Shown in pieces: positions 1 to 14,200 of a stretch of DNA of 64,000 nucleotides. Positions within the stretch are counted from its first letter, which is position 1. Each line of letters starts with the position of its first letter. Both the position numbers and the translations under genes were made by a program. Where the stretch lies: the NCBI RefSeq assembly GCF_026914265.1, contig NC_069133.1:50667182-50731181 (forward strand), written 5' to 3'. This DNA comes from Mya arenaria (Eukaryota > Mollusca > Bivalvia > Myida > Myidae). Under the pieces are notes generated by a model that saw nothing but the letters and a program-made list of their open reading frames with translations, ran no database searches and had not been told where the DNA came from.

Positions 1-111
1 AAGTTCTGGACAATAAATGACTCTGAGGGTGTTTACAAATAAAATATATTCAAAATTATTACTTCGTGCCCCGCCCGAGCTGTAATTAACCATTAATAGA
101 ACACCATCTAC

Positions 112-3100
112 CTAGGAAGCTGGCCATGATCGCCTTTGCATTGTCAGCAGATATCTTCAGATACTCTGCAAGCTTTTCTTTGCCTGAAAATCAAAACATC
201 CTTTAATCTTTTAAATTGGAAATTTCCTGTATTTTAACATCCAATATTAGGCCGCGACTTCTGACAAAAAATAAATAAAAAAATCCTGAAGGGACAATAT
301 CACTTTAATTAAAAGGTTCCTGATTCCATCTAAAAAACATAATTTAATAACATTTCAGACTAGTTGTCAACAACAAAAAATTACTAAATTCCTTCAACTC
401 TAAGAAATCCCGTTGAACAACAATCATTTAAGTTTTTTTGTTCCTCAGTTTGATACGACATTAGCCACTTCAATCCAGCAACATTGCAACTCAATACTCT
501 CAATAATCTCATTAGAATTTCAGACAAAATCATTTTTACTGCAAGGATTGCTTTTATTTCTCATTAATTCCCAGTGTGATTAGAAAGTTAAAACAAATGG
601 ACTTCAATTAATCGGAATTAATCTGATTCTAAATCTAAGATGAAACATTTCCAAGGACAAACAGATAATGTTGGGAAATAGATGAAGTTGTTAACACTGT
701 ATTTGACCTTGAAGTTCCAAATATCAAAAGCCTTATAATTACGCCTTGAAGAGTCCACTCTCCTACAATACAGATGAGTTAATCTTGATTATCATGAAGT
801 CTTAAATTTAACAATTAGGTTCTGGAAATAATTTGCCCTTAATAACACACACTTAATAATAGAAAAGAATTATAGCCTTTAGGGATTCTGTGTTCTCTCA
901 AATTTTGATCACTGAATAATTATGAAAAAAAAATGTTGATGATTTGTCTTTTAATTATTTAATGCGCCACTATTTAACCCACCTACTCCATACATGATGG
1001 AGTAGACCACTCTCTTAGTCTGTTCCCGCTCTGTGCTTGTGATACTCTCCACCGCCTTACCCAACCTGTTTAAAAAAGAACCAGCAATCACCTTGGTAAC
1101 ATTATTATAATCAACAATAAGATAGGTTGTTATAATTTGCAGTAAAAACTAATACAAATATATAAGAGCAAATATCACACTTTATGACCCAGATGTTGGC
1201 CATAATGGTCGGCCAATCTGGGCTGTATTGGCAATGGGCTCACTGACAGCTGAATATTAATGATCAACCATTATGAATAACAGAAAGGAGAAAATGCAAG
1301 CCATGCCCATGCTCACATTTTTAAAGTGTGATCATGCAGTTGATGCCACTGACAACACACAAAATTTTAGTTTCATTAACATAAAATATGAATCAAAAGA
1401 CAGGTTTACCATATCATTTAATAGTATATTTTTTAGTATAATTTTTATGTGAAAATTTTATGATGAATGTGTTACAAAACATTTTGAGGAAAGATCACTG
1501 TTGCTCAAACCAAAGTAATAAAATACCTTAAAGGCCTGTCACACCTGACCGATTTGGCTCGCTGGAGTTTAAAACAGGAGCACAAATTAGTAAGAATGGA
1601 AACTGAATTGTCATGATAGCCGCGAAAAATTATAAATGTTGTTGTGCTGCCAGAGTGAGCGCCAGCAGTAGGACTACAATCACAGAAATCTGGTATGGCT
1701 TTGTTTATGTCAGTGGAGCACCAGTTGCACTCCATAATTGATCCGCGGCTCTAAGGTGGCATCAATTTGTACCATACTGGTACAGATCTAATACCCTAGA
1801 CCTGCTGATGTACAAACGATGTACTACCATTCGTAACAATGTGATACTATACTACTACTGTACTTTACTGTACACCAGTAATACAGCTACCGTGGACAAT
1901 AAAAATATTCATTCCCTTTACCTCCGGTCAGCCATGGCAGATCGTTAGAAGAATGGCGGCTTTTTGGTTTAACATCAGCAACAGATAATAATATTTCGCA
2001 TGACATTGGATCTACTTATACAACACCAGTATTGCTACAGCCAGTTGTGATGGTCCAAGTGCTTTCCCTATGGAAGTCCGCAGATTTTCTCTGACCATAA
2101 TTTTTTTTGTTAACATATATTTTTTTAATGCTCAGGTTTTGTTACAGTGTGTGACAGGTCTTTCAATCTAAGGATAAACAGAACTGACTATTAAGTAATA
2201 TGTCATATACAACAACAACACAAAATTTCAATGATGTTTTAAATGTCTCCCTATAGAATACATTTTATCTATATGTACTTACTGTAAGGTCTCACAGTGG
2301 TCAAAATTAACACATTAGCCCGCAAGCCCTGTACTCGTAAAATGTCTTCCAAGCTTGCTCAAATCCTGAATTTTATATAGCAGGGCTTGTTAAAAAATTT
2401 GATGCCTAGCTATAGTATAGGAATTCGGGCTTGTTCATCCAAAAGTCTAATTTCAATGATTGGTCCCATATGGTCTGATAAGAGTTAACCATATCTCACT
2501 GTATATTCAAAGATTGTCACTAGACTTATAAAAAGTATGGGCAAATTTCTTAGCATAATTCATGAGAAATGTATTTCTTTTATGTTGTTTATCTTAGTGC
2601 TTCATAAAAATAAATCATGTCCTGTAACTTATTTAATTATGTCCATAATGCTTCAGATGAAAAAACCATTCTTATTAAGTTATTCTTATTATTGCTTAAA
2701 ACTTTTTACTTAAAGATAATAGAGAACTTTTTTTATGACCTAGCATAAAAGTTGAGTTTAATTAGAAACATAAATGCCATCGGTTCACAGTCAAGTTTTA
2801 TCCTGTGTTACTGACAGTATTCATATAAGAAATTTATAACATTTTTTTCTCTAACTCATTAAATGTTGGAAGTAATTTCTAACACTTTCACATTTCTTCA
2901 TACATCTGAGTCCAGTAGTAAATACAAATATCACAAATCATACTTCTTAACAAATATCATATTAATAATTAAACTGTTCTAAAATTATTATTATCTGTCA
3001 TTCATCATTTTTTTAATCAAGTGTGCTAGGCATCTATTAACAATGACTATCTGATATCTATCTTTAATAATTACTTTTTGTCCTCAGACTTAATTAAATA

Positions 3101-5253
3101 AGGTAACCTTACAGCAAAAATTTTTGAAAAGGAAATATGAAAATCTGCGATCTGATCTTTTGTCATCAATCTTATATCATTCGTTTGCAGATATTTACGC
3201 AAAAATTTGCTCTTTCCATGACAAAAAATAAATAACTTGTAAAACTGGTGAATCTGTGAGAGTGCAGCTTTAAAATAAAATGTTATCAGATTTTAATGTC
3301 AGGGTTCGATATGATGTTTTTCCATGTGACATAGGTATGTATCATATGTTGATTTATTTATTAGAATAAAAAACAAAATCATTCATAAAAAATGATTTCA
3401 AAGTCGCAGCCATTGGAGTCATTTTAACTGTACTAAATATAAGGAGAATATCAGGGATCATCAAATTGCGCCATGTGCATGATCTAGCAAAAATGACTAG
3501 TATAATTAAAGCTTAATCATTTGATGTTCGAAGTCTCCAATTCATGCTATTTTAATGAAAGTTGCTGAAAAAGAACACAGTTAGCAATCACTGGAGACTT
3601 GTATGTTTTCCCCAATCAATAAAGCAATTGAGTTAAGACAGCATTTCTACAAACATACATATATATTGTCACTAGTGTCATTTGAACTTATTTCTTATTT
3701 GCTATGAGGAAAAATATCTTGAAGTTATGGTCTAAGTAAAAAAAAATGCTGCTGATAAGAAGATAAAATGCTGGCGAAGATAAAAAGCCCGTATGGAACT
3801 CTTTTTTAATGGTCACCACATTGTAATTACCTCCCTTGTTAAAGACTGTCGTCTGTAGCATCATGGAAACCTTGTGTTGTGGCAATATTTAGAACGCTAA
3901 TTAAATATTTCTCGCTTCAAATGTCACCATAAAACGGTTTTAAATGCACCTTTTAAGAAATAATGCTTCAATCTCCTTGGAACGATTTAAAGACCGATTT
4001 TACTATTAACATAATCTAAATCACTGCGCACATATCCATGACAACCACGAACTATCGCATATCCATACGCAATAATTTTCACTAAGCACAAAAGAGTTCC
4101 AGCAAAAAATACATTTTTACTTAATGTTTTAAAGTACTAATGTTACAAAAAGACCTCTTTTTTCTTGGCAAAAAAATAAAATATTCTTTTTTAGATTTTC
4201 TTTCAAATTTATTCTAAAATATTAAAAATACTGCCTGATAATTATAATTCATGTTCCTCTTTAATTGCAAATATGATCAAATGTGTAAATGATAAATATT
4301 ATATGAGAGAATGAGCATGTGATTTAAGTAGTGTGTTACAACGTGTTCAAATCAGTCTTTACCACTGAGCCGTAAGTGGAGTGAATATATCAGGAATGTC
4401 CGGGTCGTTGAACAGCTTGAGTAGCATGGGGTCATCAGCCAGGTGACCCAGAAGTCGTAACTCTATCTGCTGAAAGTCTGAATGAAACACATGGCAAGTA
4501 AATTAATCAATGTTTTACATTGATGTGGCATAGTCCATACATGTTCTATGCATGCTGACTCCATGTCATAAACACTTAAAAAAAAGTTATCCCCTAAAAC
4601 TATAATATGGAGTGGACACAATGATATGACCATCTGACCCCATTTTAAATAGTGACCTTTAACATAAATGACTGTCTCTTAAAAAAATGAAACCCAATAA
4701 TTACATTCAAACAGTTATTTTATCAAAGCCGCTGAACATACAAACATATGTGTACAAAAGGGTCATAAACAGCCTGAATGCTGACATCATAAATATGACA
4801 TGAGATCAGAATAGCTCCAAGTCAAATTTTGTTTTAATAAAGCAGTATTATGATAAATCAAGAACGTTTAAACAAGAAACGTAAAACATTATGTGCTTCA
4901 GTACCACTTTGACAGAAACAATTGTGCAAGATTAAATAAAGTAATTAAAACAGAAATGCATTGATTACAAATTATTATTATCAGAAAACTGAAGAAAAAG
5001 ACCTCCTTTCCTGAAGACTTTTTTTTCCAAATCTGTAACAATTCATCTACAGTCCATCTATGGACTGACTGACAGTCTCATCATCCTACCTTCTACCAAA
5101 AAGTGCAAACCAGTGTACAAAGTCTTTTACAAATGGGCCATAATAATAAATTTTCACGCTAAAAGCTTTTACCTGCAGCTATGAATGTGTACCCTGGTCT
5201 GCTTACAAACGGATCTCGGGCATATATCTCCACTGTTGAATTGCTATCCTTGT
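112..5253 (-). CDS. POLN: POLN exons 13-16 (palm motif A, O-helix)
   Basis: Exons 5253-5173 (EIYARDPFVSRPGYTFIAA), 4477-4363 (motif A DFQQIELRLLGHLADDP, with the catalytic Asp as the first complete residue at the junction), 1065-983 (O-helix REQTKRVVYSIMYGVG, with the nucleotide-binding Arg, Lys and Tyr) and 183-112 (KEKLAEYLKISADNAKAIMA). All residues expected at motifs A and B are present, so the polymerase appears catalytically sound as far as it can be read. The next exon, with motif C, is outside the window. Confidence 0.88.
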
Positions 5254-8200
5254 CTGAAATTCAAAATTTACAAATAAATAATAAGGAAAACTTGCATTCC
5301 TGGATTTTTGCTTAGAGCACAATGTCATCCATTTCTGTCAGTCCAAAGAGCAAAACAGCCTTCCCAATGGTCATTCATTCAATCAAGAGTTATGTGCCTT
5401 GCTACAGTTCATGCATGCATATTAAATAGTCCTTGGTAACATATTAACCAAATTTCATGGATATTTTGTAATATTTTCAAATGGTTAATGTTTTTAATAA
5501 CATAGCAACGGCCTTCACTGACATTGATATAAAGTCTATTTAGTCTCAGGCTGTTTTTTTAATAAGTGTTTTTAACAAACCATCATTGCTTAAAAGATAA
5601 AGCACACTGATGAATAATCAAACCTGGAATGAAGCAGGTCTTAAGTCCTCCAATGGTGACTGGCAGTTTGGGTATGGCCTGTATATTAGGTTGGTAGGAT
5701 GTGAGACGCCCTGTGGCAGCAGCAGTCTGGTCCCAGTGAGTGTAGAGAGCTCCATCACGGACACAGGATAGCATACCATCTATGTAGGTAGACTTTAGCT
5801 TCTGTAGCTGGAACATACATACAGCTCATCATTATGCTCTTCATAATACTTGTAAGAAGTAAAAGTCTGCTAAACAATCACTGATACACATTTTTTTAAC
5901 TGTTTAATAGGATTGTATATGTGATGACTTGACATTAAACAAGAGAACAACATGTAATCAAACAAATGGGGGACTTATGTCTCGATCATTACTTTTTAAC
6001 TTGATTGATCTACAAGACTACAACATACAACAAAATTATAATACAGGGTGGCCTAATGTTACACATTTTTAGCTGCTAATTACATATATTCTTTGTAATC
6101 AAATTACATTTTAGTGTTTCAAGCTTAAAGTATGCCTCATAAAAACAACTATACTTAACTGTAATTTGAAAGCCATAAGTTGACCTTACTTTAACTGTCA
6201 ATGAACCATGTATTACCAACCTGTCTATGTTCCAACACAATGGCTGGAAGATCATGTAAGGGAGCTAACTGTGTAAGCACTGCCTCGGAAGTTGACGTCT
6301 CCTTGCCAACTGAAGTCTTTGCCAGTTTGGCACGGTTTGGAAGCTTGAGGTCAAGTTTGAGCTCCTCAAAGAGCACCTGGGAAGATGGTTATACAAAATT
6401 AAAAACATAAACAATATCATTTAACATATATATAACAAAACACCTATAAAAAAACAAACGTTTTACAGCTTCATTCTAGACAAAAAATAATACATTTTGC
6501 TTGACATTGCAATATGACAATGTTATATAAATATCTGGCTAAGGATTGAAGACCAGCAGGCCACCAGTGTTAAGACACATTAAGTATTTTATCTTTATTT
6601 GTCTCACTTGTGACTGTCTAGATTGGGTGTATTCCCTAACGTCTTGAGTCTGAGTTTTAGGCTCAGGCTCAGAAAAACTGCTTCAAAATATCTATAAAAT
6701 TACCAATTTTGACAAAAGATGCCTGATTATATGTGGCAGATACAGCCATCTTTGCATGTATAATAGCATTATTACAACAAAAATATTTTTTTGCTTTTCT
6801 GAGTCTGAGTCTCAAAATGCAATTATCGGCCCTTGTGGTGGACTCAGAGAAGGAAAACATGGCCTGCTGCCTTGTGGGCCAGCTGCTCCAACTGAACCAG
6901 CTTCCTAAAAATATAAGTTTCTATACTATCTCACCTGTCTAAGCTGGTGGTAACTGCTGAGAAGGAACACTCGGGCAGCTGCCGTGTGGGCATGTTGCTC
7001 CAACTGTAATTGGCCAATCAACATTTCTATACTATCTCACCAGTCTAAGCTGATGGTGATTGCTGAGAAGGAACACCCGGCCAGCTGCCATGTGGGCCAG
7101 CTGCTCCAACTGTACCAGCCTCTTTTGTAAGTGGCCAGTCAACCTTACTATACTATCTCACCTGTCTAAGCTGATGGTGACTGCTGAGAAGGAACACCCG
7201 GCCAGTTGCCATGTGGGCCAGCTGCTCAAACTGTACCAGCTTCTTTTGTAAGTGGCCAGTCAACCTTACTATACTATCTCACCTGTCTAAGCTGGTGGTG
7301 ACTGCTGAGAAGGAACACCCGGCCAGTTGCCATGTGGGCCAGCTGCTCCAACTGTACCAGCTTCTTTTGTAAGTGGCCAGTCAACCTTACTATACTATCT
7401 CACCTGTCTAAGCTGGTGGTGACTGCTGAGAAGGAACACCCGAGCAGCTGCCGTGTGGGCCTGTTGCTCCAACTGTAATTGGCCAATCAACATTTCTATA
7501 CTATCTCACCTGTCTAAGCTGGTGGTAACTGCTAAGAAGGAACACCCGAGCAGCTGCCGTGTGGGCCTGTTGCTCCAACTGTAATTGGCCAATCAACATT
7601 TCTATACTATCTCACCTGTCTAAGCTGATGGTGACTGCTGAGAAGGAACACTCGGCCAGCTGCCGTGTGGGCCTGTTGCTCCAACTGTAATTGGCCAATC
7701 AACATTTCTATACTATCTCACCTGTCTAAGCTGATGGTGATTGCTGAGAAGGAACACCCGGGCAGCTGCCATGTGGGCCAGCTGCTCCAACTATACCAGC
7801 TTCTTTTGTAAGAGGCCAGTCAACCTTACTATACTATCTCACCTGTCTAAGCTGATGGTGACTGCTGAGAAGGAACACCCGGCCAGCTGCCTTGTGGGCC
7901 TGTTGCTCCAACTGTACCAGCTTCTTCTATAAGTAAAACACCAGAGTCACAGTATAAAATAGGCTAAGGTCTACTTATTAATTACACAATGTGTTTTTTT
8001 ATAAACTTTCCCACAGGCAAATTCTTTAAGTTTACAAATCAACATTTCCTTTGTAAGAGGACTAGGAGTGTATTCCTATGCTCATCTGTGGTTGTTTTTT
8101 CATTCAAAACAGGGGCATAGCTCAACACTAATTGCATGACTGACAAAAAATGCCACTGTTAACACCAATGCTAAACTAAATGTTTATTGTCTGTTAACAA

Positions 8201-11200
8201 TTCAAATGTCCCAGCAACACAGTCAGGTCATAAACCTTTCACAGTCAGTATTAGGAAAGTTGTTACTTGTGTGGGTTTTTAAATGCATCCATTCTTATAA
8301 GAGCAGCTAGCTAGTGTATACAGAAGTCATGTGCTCTTGTTTACAACTTAGCATTTTAGTTTTAACTCAGATTATCCTTGCCCACTGCCTAAATTTCTTC
8401 GTCATAGGATTTCCAGCTTTTTGATCTGCTTTTAATTTACTGGCAGCTTATGCCAAAACGTGTTTTTTGCTCAACATTCTTTTGTGAAACATCAGATCTG
8501 GGATCCAAGCAATTTAACACATGTACACAATAAAATTAAATCACCTATTTTAGTATCAAAACTTTTTAAGGCTAAACTTATAATTACAGTGTCTCACCTT
8601 GAGAATGTCAGAAAGCTGTAGGAGTGTGTGCGTTGCCACGGTGAGTGGCCTCATCTCCATGGCAGCCAATAAAGGGGTCAGTGGGGCCTCAAGGTCATGG
8701 TACAGGGACCAAAGGCCACAGTTCTCCAACTTCTGCATAGATCATGAAACATCAAAATCATTATAACAATAAAGCATTTTTTATTCTAGAAATAAATTTG
8801 AACTCTGTTTTTAAATATTAATCACTCTGCACACAGATATGCCTATAATGAAAGCCCTGACTTTAATACTTATATACATCTAGAAATGTAATAACTTATT
8901 GTAGATCACCTAAACCATAATAACCTGTTTAACTCTGTTCCAGGCAACACCAAGCAGGGCCATATCACCAGAAAGGGCTGAGAGACTGGACTCACTAGGT
9001 GCCTGTAATGTAAATATATATGTATCACTGTGACCTTGACCTCAATAAAAAAGTAGAAATGCATCACAGTGTCACAAAGAACTTAAATAGAACTTCAAAA
9101 GTTTTAAAAAAACTATCCAGGCATGTCCTTTATCTTGCACAGTTAAGATAATATACTGTGACTTTGACCTAACAGTTAAGTTAAGAGATTTTGAGCTCGC
9201 TAGTTCAGAAATTTATGTGAGATATCTCAGTTAGACTGCAATGGCTAACTAAGTCAGGAAATCTTATTGTCACTATTAACTTGCAGTGAAAATAATTGAA
9301 GTGTGACGTTGAACTTGCAGAATTAATTAATCAAAGTGTGACCTTGAACTTGAACAGTTAAGAAAAGTTGAACCTTGAACTTATAATCTTAAGAAATCTA
9401 AGCGTAACATTTAAGATGCAATATTACTTAACCTTGACCTTAGAAATCTAAGCTATTATGCACCAACCAGTCTAGGGGTACTAATGTGTCAGTGAATAAT
9501 CACCCTGAAAAAGGGGCCTTCATACCTGTTGAGGCATATGTAATGCTGTAAGGAGCTGTGGGAAGCTGTTGACTGGTTTGTCTGGATCCAACAGCCACCA
9601 TCCCACACCGACATCATACAGTACCCAGTCTGGGGACACTAAGGTGTGGAACATTAAATGATCTCGGATAATAATTGTCCTATTTGCAGCATCTATTCCA
9701 AATATTAGAGTCCCAAAAATTACAATCAATCAATATTGAAGCAAGGAGAGAATCTTTAGTTACTTTATCCAAGTCACTTAATCAGTGTGTGTATACCATG
9801 TGATAAATTACGTCATATATGCTCTGTGGGAAGGCAACATTTTGCATAAAATGAAGACTTAAATCAAAGATAACTTTTCTTTTACTACACCATTTTAAAT
9901 CAAACAAAGGGTAGTCTATGCCACTTAAAGGGCCCTGCCTTCGTTTTATTACCGAAGTTTGATTAGGTGATTAGTTTCCTCAAACACTTCAACAAACCTG
10001 TTTCCATAATAATGTTTTGACAGTGCTCCGTCAGACAACCTTATTGTGAAAAGGTTTTTCGAAGTGTTTGAAGAAACTAAACTCTCAATCAAAATGTGGT
10101 AAAAGGCGGGGCTCTGTAAGAGGCGTAGACTAAAATGGTGAAGAAATAGTGAAGTTAGGTAGATAAATTAGGACAGCCTCATGAATAAGCTGTATATAAC
10201 CCACCTCTGATATACACTGTAACACATGTAAGTGTACAAGGCCAGCAATAATGATTGATCCACCTATCTGGACACTGTTTTCATTAGTTATTGAACGGAC
10301 ATGAATCTCACAGATATTTGCCTTTAATAATTATAAACTTGACCACTGCATGGTTACCAGAGAATCTGGCTTAAATATGAAATTTAAAATGATACCAAAG
10401 GAATGTGATCTATAAAGCTATTAAAACATTTTGGGTACTAAGACAACTTGATAATCCAAATAAAATCTAACAGTTATTATTTAACCACATCAAACAACAA
10501 TTTTGTTAACTTTACGAAATTCATTACTCAAAATGAATTAAAGAACTAGGGAAAGCATAGACTTCAATTTAAAGGGTATCGGATAAAGATTGTTCAGTTA
10601 TCTCCCTTACAGTCCAGGCTTACAAATTGTAAATGCAAAAAAATGTACCTTTGTCATGACAGAAGCCATGAGCATGGAGGATCTCAATCAGAGTGTCTTT
10701 CAAATGCATTCCAATCTTGGTAATAGATCTCTGCCCGAGAAACTTTTCCCAGAAGATTCTTAAAGTCAGACAGGAGATACAGATGAAAATTATTTTATTT
10801 ATTTTGCGAGGTCTTTTTTTCATCATTTTTTTCAGTCAGATTTCAGGTTTATAAAACATAGTGTAATTTCAATTTAACAATGCTTCCCTTCATTAAATGG
10901 CATAGCAACTTTTACATCTTACAAAAACTTTCTACAAATCAGACTCAGTATTCAAAGACCTACTTAAATAACACCTTCCTATCCTCATCTCTAAACCTGG
11001 TAGGGAACACAGCCAACTGGTTTCCATGGCAACCAAGAGGCATCACTGCCACACCTTCAACATCTGAAGTCTTCTTGGCCTTCCCAACAGCTGATTTCTT
11101 CTGTGAAAATAACAAAACAATAGTATAAATAACAACTTAAAGTGACTCTCTTATTCAAACCCAATACATACACATGTATAACAGACATAAATTTTAAGTG

Positions 11201-14200
11201 ATAAACCTTTAATTACTTACTAAATAATGCATTAAAAGAAAATATTAATTACTGATAACAAGATTGTAACCGTGTATTTAATAGCAGAAAGGGCAAAAAT
11301 ATTAAGTGTTTGGTAAATGATAAAAGATTTACTGTGATTTACTTTAGTCTCATATTAGGTAAAAATACCTTGTTTCAAGCTCATTTCTTTCAAATTAAAC
11401 TCGGTTTACTTCATCAGAACAATTGTTTTCGACATTTATTCATCCTTTTTTGAAATATTAAAACAATATTAATACATGGTAAATCTTATTTGGGAGTAAG
11501 AGTGCATCTTTAAGCAAGAACTCTGTACACCTATGGTTGACCAGTTTAATGTCATTTAAGGTTCTTCATAAACCCAACAAACAAGAGCACCCAAGCGAAG
11601 GCAACATTTTCTCAGTTAGCTCAGTAAAAGGGCATAACTCAACCATGACTCAAGTCAAATTAGCGGATCTAGCTACGCATGCACGTACACATGCATGCAC
11701 ACACACACCCTTTCTAAAAAAGTATACCTTATTTTCATGACCAAAAACATTTTCCCGAAGCTGCGTGGAATGGTCCGCATACACAAGGGAGATAACTACA
11801 GTCGAGCTGCTCAGTATTGTCTCCTGAACTTGCTCAATTACTTCCCTTGATGATTCACCGAGATCAATGGTGTTTTTCTGGGAGAAAAATTGTTTCTTAA
11901 AAAAGACTGTTATTAAAGTAATAAATCACAACAAGCAGTAAATTGAGCTTTACAATAATTTAAAAATAAATCATGGTATGTTATGTAATAAAAAAGGAAA
12001 TAAATCATTCACATTACATTATGCGACTCATTTATTTAATCACTGCAACTAAAAAAAGACAATATATGAAAAAATAAAGTCTCAGAGAAATGTCAGACAG
12101 AGTTCTTTTTTTAAAACATATTTCAGAAAAAAATGCTTTATTAGCTAACAAAGTGGTAAAAGAACTTTTAATCGGAATTTTCTCACAGTACTAACATGCT
12201 GTGAGCGCCCTGGCTTTATTTTGTAAGACTGATCCTCTTTCCTTGGCTTCTTTACTGGCACACTAAACCCTGGGTTGCTTGTAGGTCTTTTCTTGCTGCC
12301 TGGAATTTAATAGGAATTCCCTCATTCTTAAGTCTTATGTGAGAGAATAATTATTTGATTATTATTGATTTCAACTCGTTAGATCCTTTTTCAGATGTTT
12401 ATAAATGATTTAAGTTTAGCATTCAGGACACAAAATTATAACACAAATTTGTCATTCTAATTATTCAAGTACATACAGGCTGTTTGGCAACGTTTTAAAA
12501 TCTGTATGCCACAGAATTGTGAAGTTAAAAAAACAACAAACCTTTTTTGAAATGAAAGCAGTTATTATTCAAAAGTTTTTGTTAAAAAAATTATCAGAAT
12601 GCATGTTTATCATTATTATATAATTTTCATAATATGATCTATTTGGTTACAGTTAAAAAATTCAAACACTTGTTAGCACCATAATATTACACCAGAATAC
12701 ACTCAAATATAAATGTTTCACTTTCTCACTCCTTAAATGTATGTAGTATAATTTTACTCAATTTGAAAAAATAATACTTTACAGACATCTAGTTTTTATT
12801 TTGTAAACAAATTTCAGATAGAGGTACAATTAATGGAGTTTAAAGTAACAGCTTAGTGGGTTTTTAGTTTATATCCACTTCAAGGTACAAGGTGAAACTG
12901 AATGAAACCTGGTTATAACCAGAACTGGAACTATAATGATTTTATTTCTATGCAAAACCTAGAAAACTGAAAACAAGAGTCCTGTGTAGATGGTCCAGGG
13001 CCTTAGAATTGTGAAAATGACAACAACATAACAATATATTGATACATAATCTTAATCAAGCAGCTTTAATCCTTATTTTCATTGAACATACTTTTCTGTC
13101 GTGAAATTTACAAAGTAAAGGTATGTACATCAAATTTTCTTGATTTTGCATTAGTTAACTTATAAACAGCAACAACAACCGAAAATTCATAATAAAAAAA
13201 TCCACTCATTGCAATACCTGTCACTTGAGTTGGGCTGATAAAAAAGAGTTGAAGTTCCAATATTGAGACGCATTTAATTAATATCAATCATAAATTTATT
13301 TTATTATTTTAAGTATTTCTATATATTGAATCCTTTGAAACATTTCAACATGTTTTGTATTAAACAATATAGTTGAGAAATTTTTCAAAATGGCATTTTT
13401 CATTTAGTACCTACCCTTTGTTCCCTGAAAAAGCTCCTGGCTTTAAAAATACTGGGAACAGACCCTTTGAGTTTTTATCCAATGGGTTTTCAGATGTAGT
13501 CACTGTGAATTTTCTTCCATCGGGCTGGTTATTTTTCTGCATTTCTGTTAAATTATCATCTAAAAACCCAGCAAGTGTTCCCTGCTTCACCAGATTTCTC
13601 TTGACCACACCAGGAGATGTTGAATATGGACTTTCTGTGTTTAAATTCATTTGTTCACATTCATTCTTCAACTCAGATGCCTTATTTTGCTGTCTTGCAA
13701 TGATTTCATCAGCTTTTCTTGATTCAGGATCACCTATATTCGTTTTGATTGCAGACAGTGCATCTGAATTACCTCCCTTTTTGTTGAAAGCAAACACTGT
13801 GTATGAATGATCTCCCTTAATGAAAGCCAAATTTGCTTCCGAATTATCTCCATTTTGGTTGAGGACAGAATGTGGATTTATCTCTGTATCACTGACAAAA
13901 ACTGGACTAAATTGGAAATTGCCAATGTTGAAATCTGGGCTAAACTCTTGAAACTTAGAAGATGTACAACTCACACTGGTCGTTTTATTGGAGTCTCCAA
14001 ATTTTATTGGTTGAACCTCTGATACAGTTTTTCCACCAAGAGGCTTTGCTTTCTTATTTCTGTTCCGTTGCTTAACTGGTATATCTTGTGAAAATAAACA
14101 TTGAGATGGATCAATGCTGTCTTTGTCTGCAGTATTCATTCCCTGGCCACCATCGGAGTCGGTTCTTATCAAACTAGATTCAATTCTTTCTCCCATTACA

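Noticed and set aside
6733-7932. Plus-strand open frames containing repeated SCHVGQLL-like peptides
   Set aside because: They are the reverse strand of the POLN exon array. Coding sense, splice sites and similarity are all on the minus strand.
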